Positions 51,152 through 59,741 of a stretch of 64,000 bases of DNA are shown here, piece after piece. Under the pieces are notes generated by a model. The model was not told the origin of the DNA and searched no databases. It worked only from the letters and a program-made list of their open reading frames with translations. Origin of the DNA: Lentzea cavernae (GTDB taxonomy: Bacteria; Actinomycetota; Actinomycetes; Mycobacteriales; Pseudonocardiaceae); NCBI RefSeq assembly GCF_014653695.1, contig NZ_BNAR01000003.1, forward strand, positions 329,528 to 393,527. Reading direction: 5' to 3'. Positions within the stretch are counted from its first letter, which is position 1. The number at the start of each line of letters is the position of its first letter. The translations under genes and the position numbers were made by a program.

Positions 51152-51157
51152 TAAATT
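51152..51157 (+). promoter_or_regulatory. -10 element for a leaderless gene after pstB
   Basis: TAAATT fits TANNNT and lies 7 bases before the GTG at 51165, with no Shine-Dalgarno in between. The gene is thus probably transcribed on its own as well as from the pst operon. Confidence 0.5.
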
Positions 51158-51164
51158 GCTGCGG

Positions 51165-52325
51165 GTGAGCCCGCAAAGCAAGTCCCGCAAGAAGAAGCAA
51201 GGCAAGGCACCCGGCCGCAGGCCCGAGCAGCAGTCCCCCTACGGGGCGCTGCTCGAGTCGGCGGCCGCGGTGCGTTCGGAGTCGTGGCTGCTCGCGGACG
51301 CCTGGGCGAGCGAGCTCTACGCCACGCTCTGGCTCGCCGGCTCGGGCCACACGCCGATGGTCGACGCCCTGAAGGCGATGAACGACCCTGCCGCGCTCAC
51401 CGCGTTGCGCGCGCTGGCCGGCGTGGGCTCCGCCGAGCACAGGGCCGAGGCCTTCGCGGCCGCGGAAACCGTTGCGGCGCGCGGTGTCGCCGAGCCCTCG
51501 TGGTACGTCCCCGGCACCGTGCCTGACTTCCGGGACGCGTTCCTCGTCACGAACCTCCTGGGGGACGTGGAGGTCATCGCGATCACCCAGGAACGCGCCG
51601 GCGTCGGCGAGACCGTGCTGTTCATGCGCCAGCCGGTGCTCGGGGCCACCGCGATCGAGCTGTTCTCGACGCCGGACGAGGGCACCGTGGCGCTGCTGGA
51701 GGACATGATCGCCTCCACGCCCGAGGCGTTCCGCGACGAGATCACGTCGTTGAGCGCCAGCGACGTCTACGACCGCGTGTGGCCGGACATCCAGCAGTTC
51801 TGGGAGGACGGGCCGGACGAGGAGGCCGAGGAAGGCCTCATGGGCGACGAGGACGTGCGCCACCCCGTGCAGCTGATCGCGCTCGCCGACGCCCGCGTGG
51901 ACGTGCTGGTGCCGTCGGAGTACGAGATCCCCCGCATCAGTCCTGAAAGGACGGACGAGGTGGTGGAGGCGTTCCTGGCTTCGGAGCACGGGATCGCCGA
52001 CGTCGAGGCCGCACGGGCGTTCGCCCGGATCCTCGCTTCCGCCGCGGTGGAGCAGAACCGCGAACCCGTCGTGTACGGGCCGGCGTCGCTGACCGCCGTG
52101 CTGATCCTCAACATCGCCGCGAAGCTCCACGTGTCCGACGCGGATCTGGCCCTGATTCCCGAGATGGTGCGGGCGTGGGCGTACTTCACCGTCGACGCAC
52201 GGGATCTGCCGCGCGACGAGGCGCGCGCGGCGTGGGACGAGGAACTGCCCACCGTGCTCGCCGAGTTCTCCGAGGCCTACGCCGATCCGGAGCTGGTCGC
52301 CGAACGCGACGGGCAGTTCCGCTGA
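51165..52325 (+). CDS. Hypothetical protein downstream of pstB
   Basis: A 386-residue soluble protein with a strongly basic N-terminus (SPQSKSRKKKQGKAPGRRPEQQ). A helical core of alternating Ala-rich helices follows (AVRSESWLLADAWASELYATLW, ALTALRALAGVG, FAAAETVAARGV), and then an acidic segment DGPDEEAEEGLMGDEDVRHP. No catalytic motif is visible. Related proteins in actinobacteria are unannotated. It starts at the GTG at 51165, predicted leaderless, and ends at a shared terminator. Confidence 0.7.
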   Translation: MSPQSKSRKKKQGKAPGRRPEQQSPYGALLESAAAVRSESWLLADAWASELYATLWLAGSGHTPMVDALKAMNDPAALTALRALAGVGSAEHRAEAFAAAETVAARGVAEPSWYVPGTVPDFRDAFLVTNLLGDVEVIAITQERAGVGETVLFMRQPVLGATAIELFSTPDEGTVALLEDMIASTPEAFRDEITSLSASDVYDRVWPDIQQFWEDGPDEEAEEGLMGDEDVRHPVQLIALADARVDVLVPSEYEIPRISPERTDEVVEAFLASEHGIADVEAARAFARILASAAVEQNREPVVYGPASLTAVLILNIAAKLHVSDADLALIPEMVRAWAYFTVDARDLPRDEARAAWDEELPTVLAEFSEAYADPELVAERDGQFR

Positions 52326-52336
52326 GCGGAGTTCGA

Positions 52337-52383
52337 CACGACATCGGCCCCGCATCCCAGGAGGACGCGGGGCCGATGTCGTG
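52337..52383. terminator. Bidirectional hairpin terminator
   Basis: CACGACATCGGCCCCGC (52337-52353) and GCGGGGCCGATGTCGTG (52367-52383) are exact 17-base complements around a 13-base loop. They lie between the convergent hypothetical gene and phoU. Confidence 0.9.
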
Positions 52384-52400
52384 AAACCGAGTTCGGAGGA

Positions 52401-53066
52401 CTAGAGGTTGTCGTCGCCGCCGTAGCCGGGCATCCGGCCGGTGACGACGAAGACCGTGCGCTTGGCGACCGACACGGCGTGGTCGCCGTAGCGCTCGTAG
52501 AAGCGGCCGAGCAGCGTCACGTCCACCGCGGCGGGAACGCCGTGCTGCCACTCCTTGTCCATGATCACGGAGAACAGGTGGCGGTGGATGTCGTCCATCG
52601 CGTCGTCCTCGTCCTCGAGGTTGCGAGCGCGGTCGACGTCCTTCGCGCGGATGATCTCCGCGGCCTCCGTCGCGAGCTTGACCGCGATGCGGCCCATCTC
52701 GGCGAAGTACGGCTGCACGTCCTCGGGCAGCGCCGACGCCGGGTGCCGGCGGCGTGCGGCCTTCGCGACGTGCAGGGCGAGGTCGCCCATCCGCTCGACG
52801 CTCTCGGCGGCGTGGATCACCGCCAGCACGGTGCGCAGGTCGGTCGCGACCGGCGCCTGCAGCGCGAGCAGCGCGTACGACTGCTCCTCGATGCTGGAGC
52901 GGACGTCGTCGACCTTCTGGTCGCCGCTGATGACCTGCTCCGCCAGACCGAGGTCTGCCTGCAGCAAAGCCGCGGTCGCGTTCTGCATCGCCTCAGCGAC
53001 CATGCCGGTCATGTCGGCCAGTCGTTCGGCGAGCTCTTCTAGAGAGTCGTGGTAGGCCTCGCGCAT
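52401..53066 (-). CDS. phoU: Phosphate transport system regulator PhoU
   Basis: A 221-residue protein of two three-helix PhoU repeats (MREAYHDSLEELAERLADMTGMVAEAM; then IAVKLATEAAEIIRAKDV). The metal-site helices carry E/D-x-x-x-D patterns (DDAMDDIHRHLF). PhoU restrains Pst transport and PhoR signalling in phosphate excess. It matches PhoY2 (Rv0821c) in position. PHO-box repeats lie 41-62 bases upstream. Confidence 0.93.
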   Translation of the reverse strand: MREAYHDSLEELAERLADMTGMVAEAMQNATAALLQADLGLAEQVISGDQKVDDVRSSIEEQSYALLALQAPVATDLRTVLAVIHAAESVERMGDLALHVAKAARRRHPASALPEDVQPYFAEMGRIAVKLATEAAEIIRAKDVDRARNLEDEDDAMDDIHRHLFSVIMDKEWQHGVPAAVDVTLLGRFYERYGDHAVSVAKRTVFVVTGRMPGYGGDDNL

Positions 53067-53106
53067 GGCGCCCAGCCTACGTCCCGACCATCGCGGCAGC
53101 GACATG

Positions 53107-53139
53107 CCCGGATGAACCGCAGGTGAACCCCAGGCGAAT
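53107..53139 (-). promoter_or_regulatory. PHO box upstream of phoU
   Basis: On the minus strand GTTCACCTGCG (53118-53128) and GTTCATCCGGG (53107-53117) are adjacent 11-base direct repeats of PhoP-unit type. A weaker unit ATTCGCCTGGG (53129-53139) precedes them and touches the stop of the upstream LCP gene. Confidence 0.75.
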
Positions 53140-56100
53140 CACTTCGCGGCGCAGGGGTCCTGTGCAGCGTTCACAATGGACAGATCAGGACCTTCCTGAC
53201 CTTGGGCTTGTCCCTGCGGGGTGCCCTGCTGGTTGCCCGCGCCCGGCGCCTTGACCTGTTCGTCGAAGTTCGCGCCGATCACCAGTTCGACCGCTCCGCC
53301 CATCTCCGGCGACTCCACCAGTTCCGCGATGGGCACGGCGGCCTTGAGCGTGGCCGCCTTGTTCTCGTTGCCCTTGGCGAACTTGATGATCGTCTTGGCG
53401 GCGCTGGGCGCGTTGCCGCGGGTCGTGATCTGGAAGCCCCGCTGCGCCAACGCGTTCGCCGTCCTGTCGGCCGCACCGCCGTTCGACGGGTCGCCGTTCA
53501 GCACCTGGATGCTGACCTGCTTGGGGTCGATCACGGTGCCGGGCTGCTGAGCGGGAGGGGCGGCGTCGCCGGGCTTCTGCTCGGCCACCTTCTCCTGCGG
53601 CAACGGCGTTCCGTCGATGATCGTCTGGAACAGCGCCTTGATGTCGTCGTCCTTGAGGCGCTCGATGTTGTCGTCGTTCGACTTCGTCGGGCCCTCGTCG
53701 GTCCAGTGCGGCATCGTCACGAACGAGACGCGGCCGGCTTCGAGGCTCTGCAACGAGTTCGCGAGCTCCAGCAGCGAGGCGACGTCGATGTTGTCGCCGA
53801 CCGTGGACTTCGTGAGCGCGTTGATGAAGTTGTTGAGCTTGCTCGGGCTCAGCAGGACCTCGTTCGACAGCGCCTGGCGCAGCATCGCCGAGAGGAAACC
53901 CTGCTGCCGCTTGATGCGGTCGAAGTCCGTGCCGCCGTCGCCCTGGGCCTGGACCTTGCGGGCGCGGACGTACGACAGCGCCTGGTCGCCCTTGAGGACG
54001 TGCTTGCCCGCCTTGTCGATCACGACGCCGAGCTCGTCGTCGACGATCTTCGTCGGCGTGCAGATCTCCACGCCGCCGATCGCCGTCGACATCTCGCGGA
54101 AGCCGTTGAAGTCGATGCTGACGAAGTGGTTGATCTTGAGGCCGGTCATCTGGGTCATCATGTTGGCCACGCACTCGGGCCCTCCGTCGTTGTAGACGGA
54201 GTTCGCCATGACCTCCTTCGCCGGCTCCAGCGGACCGGCGTACTGCGCGTTGTCCGGGTTGTAGGTGCGGCACGCGGGACGGTCGACGCGCACGTCGCGC
54301 GGCAGCGACACGATCACCATGCGCTTCCGGTCCTTGGGGATGTGCGCGAGCATGATCACGTCCGACCGCGCGCCACCCTCCTGCGCCTGGGTGCCGACGT
54401 TGTCACCCGCCTTCGCACCCGCCCTGGTGTCCGAGCCGACCAGCAGGAAGTTCTCGTCACCGAGCTGCTTGTCGGCCTGCAGCACCGCCTGCGAGTTGCC
54501 GCCGAGCGCGTCGATCCTCTGGATCTTGGAGTCGGCCCACTTCATCGCGCCCCAGCCGATGCCGGTGGACGCGAACACCACGGCCGCGGCGGCGATCGCC
54601 CCGATCCTGGCGGTGCGCATCAGCTTGCGCTGCTGGGGCGTGCGGCCGACGGGGCGCTTCTCGCCGTCCTCGTCGCTGACGACGACCGGCTCGGCGTACT
54701 CGGTGGCTTCGTCGACCAGTTCGCCGTCGTCGCCCTCCTTGACCCACGGCATGAGCTTGGCGCGCCGCTCCTTGCGCTGGCGCTCCTGCTCGAGAAGTTC
54801 GTCGTGCACCGCCGAGAACCGCGCGAGGGTGTGGTCGACCTCGCGACGCTTCTTGACGTCGTCGCCGATGGCCTCCATCTCCGTCGTGAGGCTCAACGGG
54901 TCCATCTCTTCGCGCTTCTCGACCTTGGCCACACCCGCCGCCGGAGCGATCTGGGTGGCCTCGGGACCGGGCGCGTCGACCTGGGGCTCGTCGGCCGGCT
55001 CGGACGCGCCGAGCCGGTTCGCGATGCCGGCGGGGATCGGTCGCGGACCGCTCGACTCCGCCCTCGGGGGCATCGGCCGGGGACCGCTCGACTCCGCACG
55101 CGGCGGCATCGGCTGCCGCACCGGCACGTCCCCGTTCGGGGGCGCGGGGCGGCGGCCGGTGATCTCCGGCCCCTCGCCGGGGGCGGGAGGACGCGGAATG
55201 CTGGTGGAGGACGGTGCGTCGCCTGGCAGGAGGCGACGAGGCGCACCGGCTGCCGGGCCTTCCGGCGTCCCTCCAGGCGCGGGGGGACGCTGGAGGCCGC
55301 CCGGCTCCAGCGGCGGGCGCTTCGGGCCACCGGGCTGCGGGGCCTCACCGGGCACCGGCGGGCGCGGGATGCCGTTGGACGACGGAGCGTCGCCCGGCAT
55401 GAGCCTGCGCGGTGGTGCTCCGGCGGCGTCGGGCCTGCGGACCGTGCCGCTCGGCAGACCTGCCTCCGGCACCCCACCCGGCGCGGGACGCCGCGGGATG
55501 CCGTTCGACGAAGGCGCGTCACCCGGAGGCATCCGCCGCGGGTCGCCGGGAGCCAGCGGCCTGGGCATGCCGTTCGAGGTGACGTCAGGTGCGGGCGGGC
55601 GCGGGATGCCGCCCGACGACGGGACGTCGCCCGGCGGGAGCCTGCGCGGCGGCGCACCGTTCGGTGCCGGCCGCCGGACCGCGCCGTTCGGCTGGCCGGG
55701 CTGCTCGCCCGGTGCCGGCCTGCGCTGCACGCCCGGAGCGTCCGGCCTGGGCCGTGGCCCGGTCTGCTCGCCGGGAACCCGGTAGGAACCGCTCTGCTCC
55801 GGGTTCGGGACAGGGCTCTGCCCCGGGTTCTGGGCGGGCCTCGGCCGGGATCCGGTCTGCTGGGGCTCCGCGGGACCGTCCGTCCTGCGCCGCCTGCCGG
55901 TCGGATCACCGGTGAAGTTCTGCGGGGCGGCCTGCTCAGGCCGCGGGCGCGCACCCGTCTGCTCACCAGGACGGTGAGCCGCGGGTGGCTGCTGCCGCGG
56001 TGCCTGCGGAGGCTGCTGGTGGACCGGGGGATCAGGCAGTGCACGCCTGCCGGTGGCCGCCGGTGGGTCGGGCAGGGCGCGCCTGCCTGTCGTGGGTGCT

Positions 56101-56282
56101 TCGGGCAGGGGAGGCGGGACGGGCCGGGGGATGTTCGTCCTGCTGTGCTGCTCGATGAGCTCCGAGACGCTCAGGCCCCCAGAGCCTTCCATCGAGCGAC
56201 GTCTGCGGCCGGTCGGCTGGTCGTGCTGGGGATCCTGATCACCACGGGAAGAGGGGCCGCCACGTCGGGGGTCGTCGGGCAC
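53139..56282 (-). CDS. LytR-CpsA-Psr (LCP) family protein with long Pro-rich cytoplasmic domain
   Basis: A 1047-residue protein. The first ~500 residues are cytoplasmic and Pro/Gly/Arg-rich, built from degenerate repeats of the type PPGDAPSSNGIPRPPAPG, after a conserved SVSELIEQHSRTNIPRP motif. A charged helical stretch follows, with one transmembrane segment (about 550-572). The LCP catalytic domain comes next (VSLPRDVRVDRPACRTYN, then GFREMSTAIGGVEICTP and DFDRIKRQQGFLSAML). A LytR_C domain ends it (VSIQVLNGDPSNGGAADRTANALAQRG). LCP enzymes attach glycopolymers to peptidoglycan. GTG at 56282 with AAGGGAG. Position matches Rv0822c. Confidence 0.88.
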   Translation of the reverse strand: MPDDPRRGGPSSRGDQDPQHDQPTGRRRRSMEGSGGLSVSELIEQHSRTNIPRPVPPPLPEAPTTGRRALPDPPAATGRRALPDPPVHQQPPQAPRQQPPAAHRPGEQTGARPRPEQAAPQNFTGDPTGRRRRTDGPAEPQQTGSRPRPAQNPGQSPVPNPEQSGSYRVPGEQTGPRPRPDAPGVQRRPAPGEQPGQPNGAVRRPAPNGAPPRRLPPGDVPSSGGIPRPPAPDVTSNGMPRPLAPGDPRRMPPGDAPSSNGIPRRPAPGGVPEAGLPSGTVRRPDAAGAPPRRLMPGDAPSSNGIPRPPVPGEAPQPGGPKRPPLEPGGLQRPPAPGGTPEGPAAGAPRRLLPGDAPSSTSIPRPPAPGEGPEITGRRPAPPNGDVPVRQPMPPRAESSGPRPMPPRAESSGPRPIPAGIANRLGASEPADEPQVDAPGPEATQIAPAAGVAKVEKREEMDPLSLTTEMEAIGDDVKKRREVDHTLARFSAVHDELLEQERQRKERRAKLMPWVKEGDDGELVDEATEYAEPVVVSDEDGEKRPVGRTPQQRKLMRTARIGAIAAAAVVFASTGIGWGAMKWADSKIQRIDALGGNSQAVLQADKQLGDENFLLVGSDTRAGAKAGDNVGTQAQEGGARSDVIMLAHIPKDRKRMVIVSLPRDVRVDRPACRTYNPDNAQYAGPLEPAKEVMANSVYNDGGPECVANMMTQMTGLKINHFVSIDFNGFREMSTAIGGVEICTPTKIVDDELGVVIDKAGKHVLKGDQALSYVRARKVQAQGDGGTDFDRIKRQQGFLSAMLRQALSNEVLLSPSKLNNFINALTKSTVGDNIDVASLLELANSLQSLEAGRVSFVTMPHWTDEGPTKSNDDNIERLKDDDIKALFQTIIDGTPLPQEKVAEQKPGDAAPPAQQPGTVIDPKQVSIQVLNGDPSNGGAADRTANALAQRGFQITTRGNAPSAAKTIIKFAKGNENKAATLKAAVPIAELVESPEMGGAVELVIGANFDEQVKAPGAGNQQGTPQGQAQGQEGPDLSIVNAAQDPCAAK

Positions 56283-56314
56283 CCAATCTCCCTTCTGGGT
56301 CAGAAGCAATGCGG

Positions 56315-56334
56315 TTCGTCATTACGAAGTGACG
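56315..56334. promoter_or_regulatory. Overlapping palindromes upstream of the LCP gene
   Basis: TTCGT-CATT-ACGAA (56315-56328) overlaps CGTCA-8-TGACG (56317-56334), 33-52 bases before the LCP start. The 207-base gap 56283-56489 holds no gene and is probably the promoter region of this gene. Confidence 0.35.
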
Positions 56335-56489
56335 ACGACCGGGACACAAGGGTTGCATCACCGGCGTGTCAGTTGCGCCCGCGATACTACGGATGTAGGC
56401 GTCTTCTGACGACCACTCCGGGTGATACAGCTGCGATCTGTACGCGATTACGAGTACGAGGCTTGCCCTGAACGGGTGAGCCAGCTCAC

Positions 56490-57338
56490 TCAGTAGTAAC
56501 CGAGAACACGTGTTTCGGTGACCGCACGCCTGCCCGCGGCAGCGCCTGCGAGGCGAACCCGTCCGTCGGCACGGTACGCCACCGCGTTGCGTCCGGACTG
56601 CTTGGCCGTGTACAGGAGGCTGTCGGCGCGCAGCAGCTGCTGCTCGGCGCCGACCGGGGGACGCTCCGGCGCCTCGTCCGCCGGCGGCTCGTACGCGAGG
56701 CCCGCGCTGACGGTCACGCGCAGACCCGGCGCGATCTCCTGCCACGGGTGACGCTCGACACGTTCCCGAGCCGCCTCGACGATCTCCACGGCGCGCGAGG
56801 CGTCCACGCGGGGCAGCACGAGCACGAACTCCTCGCCGCCGTAGCGCGCGCAGAAGCCGTCCTCCGGCAGGCCGTGCTGCAGCAGCTCGACCACGCGCTG
56901 CAGCACCCGGTCGCCCAGGATGTGGCCGAAGGTGTCGTTGACCTGCTTGAACCAGTCGAGGTCCATCAGCGCGATGGCGAGCCCGTGCCGGCACGCTCCG
57001 TGCTCGGTCACCAGGTCCATCAGCCGTTGGTCGAGGTAACGGCGGTTGTAGGAGTCGGTGAGGCTGTCGCGCAGGCTCTGCTCGCGCGCCTCGGCGTGCT
57101 CCCGGCGCAGCAGCTCGACCTCGCGGCGCAGCTGCTCCGGGACGTGCGGCTCCTCGCCCTGGTCCGCGTGGACGAGGGCGAGCGCGGAACGCAGGTGCTG
57201 GTACGCCTGGCGCCACTGGCCGCGGGAGGCGAGCAACGTCGCGATGGACTCGTGCAGCCCCACAAGGCCAGGACCCTGCTTGTCGACGCTGACGTCGGCC
57301 TGCTGGATCTCTGCGGTTTCGGGTCGCAGCGCGGTCAT
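56490..57338 (-). CDS. Soluble GGDEF diguanylate cyclase
   Basis: A 282-residue protein. An N-terminal TPR-like helical region (GLVGLHESIATLLASRGQWRQAYQHLRSALALV) is followed by a coiled segment and a GGDEF domain. The active-site motif is RYGGEEFVLVLP, with substrate/metal residues in ALMDLDWFKQVNDTFGHILGD. The inhibitory R-x-x-D I-site is absent before GGEEF, so product inhibition may be weak. The ATG at 57338 is 8 bases after GGAGG. A perfect inverted repeat GTTGAC-C-GTCAAC lies at 57429-57441. Its c-di-GMP could feed RsiG. Confidence 0.9.
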   Translation of the reverse strand: MTALRPETAEIQQADVSVDKQGPGLVGLHESIATLLASRGQWRQAYQHLRSALALVHADQGEEPHVPEQLRREVELLRREHAEAREQSLRDSLTDSYNRRYLDQRLMDLVTEHGACRHGLAIALMDLDWFKQVNDTFGHILGDRVLQRVVELLQHGLPEDGFCARYGGEEFVLVLPRVDASRAVEIVEAARERVERHPWQEIAPGLRVTVSAGLAYEPPADEAPERPPVGAEQQLLRADSLLYTAKQSGRNAVAYRADGRVRLAGAAAGRRAVTETRVLGYY

Positions 57339-57479
57339 CGCGGTCACCTCCTTACCTGCCAGGTGTCGTCCCCTGAGAGGCGGCGCTTGAGCTAGGAGGA
57401 CTCCTGTGGACGGGATTTCCCCCGTCCGGTTGACCGTCAACTGCTCCGATCCAGTGAGCTTGGAAGATCAACAACCCGT

Positions 57480-57932
57480 TCAGCCACCGAGGCAGGGCGC
57501 GAACCCGTACACCTCGTCGTCCAGGAGCACGACGTGCACCGATCCGATCTGGCTGCCGATGACCTGGTCCTGCTGGCGGATGGTGATCGTGACGGCGACG
57601 ACGTAGACGTCACCCCGCGGATGGGCCTTCTCACCCGGTGGTGTCCAGTCGGCGTCCGCGCGCAGCGTCGTCCACGTCGGCTCGACCTTGATCGTCGCGC
57701 CGCGCAGGTCGCACGCCTTCTGCCGGAAGTCCGGGTGCTGCGTGTCCTTGAGCAGCTTGGCCTGCTGAGACGCGCTCTCGTCCCCGGCGGAGTTCACGCG
57801 CTCGTAGTACGCCTTGAACTTGCCGCGGTCGCCGTCCCCCAGCCGGACGGGGTGCGCCGTGCCCGCGACCGGACCGGCGCAGCCCGTGAGCAGCGCGAGA
57901 GAGGCCAGGAGGACCGCGACCCGTTCAGCCAC
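57480..57932 (-). CDS. Lipoprotein of unknown function
   Basis: A 150-residue protein with signal peptide and lipobox LLTGCAG, then a mature domain (GKFKAYYERVNSAGDESASQQAKLL, RQKACDLRGATIKVEPTWTTLRADADW) and strands VYVVAVTITIRQQ and SVHVVLLDDEVYGFAPCLGG. Two mature cysteines could pair. The GTG start overlaps the dus stop by 8 bases, so it is coupled to the tRNA-modification gene. Confidence 0.8.
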   Translation of the reverse strand: MAERVAVLLASLALLTGCAGPVAGTAHPVRLGDGDRGKFKAYYERVNSAGDESASQQAKLLKDTQHPDFRQKACDLRGATIKVEPTWTTLRADADWTPPGEKAHPRGDVYVVAVTITIRQQDQVIGSQIGSVHVVLLDDEVYGFAPCLGG

Positions 57933-59049
57933 CGGAGTGCATCACGTCCGCGCCGGACGGCACCGTGGCGTCCTCGGGGTCGTCCAGCCAGCCCTCGGGC
58001 AGCACGACCTTCGCCGACGAGCCCTGCCTGCCGCGCGGCCCCTCGGCGTTCGCGGGGAACGGCACGGTCCTGTCGAGCGTGCCGATGAGGTCGTCCAGCT
58101 CCTGCAGGCTCGACACCATCGCGAACGCCCGCCGCGTGTCCCCGCCGACGGGGAAGCCGTGCCAGTACCAGGCCATGTGCTTGCGCAGGTCCCGCAGGCC
58201 CTTGTTCTCACCGTCGTGGGCCGCGAGCAGCTCGGCGTGCCTGCGCAGGACGTCGGCGACCTCACCGAGGCTCGGCCCCTCCGGGACCTCCTCGCCCCGG
58301 AACGCCGCCTGCAGGTCCCGGAACAGCCACGGCCTGCCGAGGCACCCGCGGCCGACGACCACGCCGTCGCACCCGGTCTCCGCGACCATGTCGAGGGCGT
58401 CCTGAGCGCTGAAGATGTCGCCGTTGCCCAGCACCGGAATGCTGGTCACAGCCTCTTTGAGCCGCGCGATGGCCGTCCAGTCGGCCTTGCCCGAGTACCG
58501 CTGCGACGCCGTGCGCGCGTGCAGCGCCACGGCCTGTGCGCCCTCGTCTTGGGCGATGCGGCCCGCGTCGAGGTACGTCAGGTGGTCGTCGTCGATGCCG
58601 ATGCGGAACTTGACCGTGACCGGCATGTCCCCGGCGTTGCGCACCGCGGCCCGCACGATCTGCCGGAACAGCTCCCGCTTGTACGGCAGCGCCGCCCCAC
58701 CGCCCTTGCGCGTCACCTTGGGCACGGGACAGCCGAAGTTCATGTCCATGTGGTCGGCGAGGTTCTCGTCCACGATCATCTTCGTGGCCTCGCCGACGTT
58801 GCGCGGGTCCACGCCGTAGAGCTGCATCGACCGGGGGCTCTCCCCCTCGTCGAACGTGATCATGTGCATGGTCATCGGGTCCCGCTCGACCAGCGCACGC
58901 GCCGTGATCATCTCGCAGACGTAGAGCCCGGCCCCGTACTGACGGCACAGCTGCCGGAACGCCACGTTGGTGATGCCGGCCATGGGGGCCAGCACAACGG
59001 GCGGGTCGACGGCGAACGGGCCGATCTTCAGCGTGGGGGGAACGGACAC
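57925..59049 (-). CDS. dusB: tRNA-dihydrouridine synthase
   Basis: A 374-residue FMN-dependent enzyme that reduces uridines in the tRNA D-loop. It has VVLAPMAGITNVAFRQLC, the active-site Cys in DMNFGCPVPKVTRKGGGAAL, the FMN/phosphate part ALHARTASQRYSGKADW and GVVVGRGCLGRPWLF, and a C-terminal helical domain. The GTG at 59049 has GGAGG 4 bases upstream. It corresponds to Rv0823c. Confidence 0.94.
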   Translation of the reverse strand: MSVPPTLKIGPFAVDPPVVLAPMAGITNVAFRQLCRQYGAGLYVCEMITARALVERDPMTMHMITFDEGESPRSMQLYGVDPRNVGEATKMIVDENLADHMDMNFGCPVPKVTRKGGGAALPYKRELFRQIVRAAVRNAGDMPVTVKFRIGIDDDHLTYLDAGRIAQDEGAQAVALHARTASQRYSGKADWTAIARLKEAVTSIPVLGNGDIFSAQDALDMVAETGCDGVVVGRGCLGRPWLFRDLQAAFRGEEVPEGPSLGEVADVLRRHAELLAAHDGENKGLRDLRKHMAWYWHGFPVGGDTRRAFAMVSSLQELDDLIGTLDRTVPFPANAEGPRGRQGSSAKVVLPEGWLDDPEDATVPSGADVMHSGG

Positions 59050-59126
59050 GCCCTCCAGGTTACGGCACTGACCTGCCGTGATCTTCACCGAGAGTGACCG
59101 CGATCGCGTCCGCGTCGCGACCTTCG

Positions 59127-59618
59127 TCACAGGCTCCGGGTGAGCGCCTCGAAGGTCTCCTGGTCGAACGCCACGAGGAGGATCCGGTCGACCACCGGCA
59201 GCGAGCGGACCGCTGCCACCGCGATCCGCGCTGCTCGTCCGGTGGGGAAGCCGTAGATCCCCGTCGCGATCGCCGGGAACGCGATGCTCTTCGCCCCGAG
59301 CTCCTCGGCCAGCCGGAGGGACTCGACGTAACAGCTCGTCAGGACCTCGTCCTCACCGTGCTCGCCGCCCTCCCACACCGGCCCCACCGCGTGGATCACG
59401 TGCCTGACCGGCGCGAGGTCGAACGCCGGCGTGGCGACCGCCTGACCGGGCTCGCACGGCGCCAGCCGCGCCCCCGCCTCCGCGAGCCCCGGCCCGGCCG
59501 CGCGGTGGATCGCCCCGTCGACCCCGCCGCCACCGAGCAACGACTCGTTCGCCGCCGTGACGACGATGTCGACTTCCTGTCGAGTGATGTCGCCGATCAC
59601 GACCTCGATCGTCCCCAT
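59127..59618 (-). CDS. Macro-domain O-acetyl-ADP-ribose deacetylase
   Basis: A 163-residue stand-alone macro domain with IEVVIGDITRQEVDIVVTAANESLLGGGGVDGAIHRAAG (ADP-ribose pocket with catalytic Asn and Asp) and the second loop AFPAIATGIYGFPTG. These enzymes remove acetyl or ADP-ribose groups. It lies 77 bases upstream of dus on the same strand and is divergent from the DUF4241 gene. Confidence 0.93.
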   Translation of the reverse strand: MGTIEVVIGDITRQEVDIVVTAANESLLGGGGVDGAIHRAAGPGLAEAGARLAPCEPGQAVATPAFDLAPVRHVIHAVGPVWEGGEHGEDEVLTSCYVESLRLAEELGAKSIAFPAIATGIYGFPTGRAARIAVAAVRSLPVVDRILLVAFDQETFEALTRSL

Positions 59619-59741
59619 GCTGACCAGCGTGGCAGCAGATCCGTTGTGGCGTCTGGGGTCTTCACCGAAGGCGAACACCCCCGGTGCCCCGATCGGGTGT
59701 CGGGGGCTTCTGCCAACATGCAGGAGGAGGTGGCCTAGCTC

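Noticed and set aside
55000..56000. Repeated DNA within the LCP gene as a separate repeat locus
   Set aside because: The repeats are in frame and encode the Pro-rich domain, so they are part of the coding sequence.
53202..56471. 1089-codon plus-strand frame opposite the LCP gene
   Set aside because: It mirrors the Pro-rich repeats of the LCP protein as Arg/Gly-rich sequence. It has no ribosome binding site or domain.
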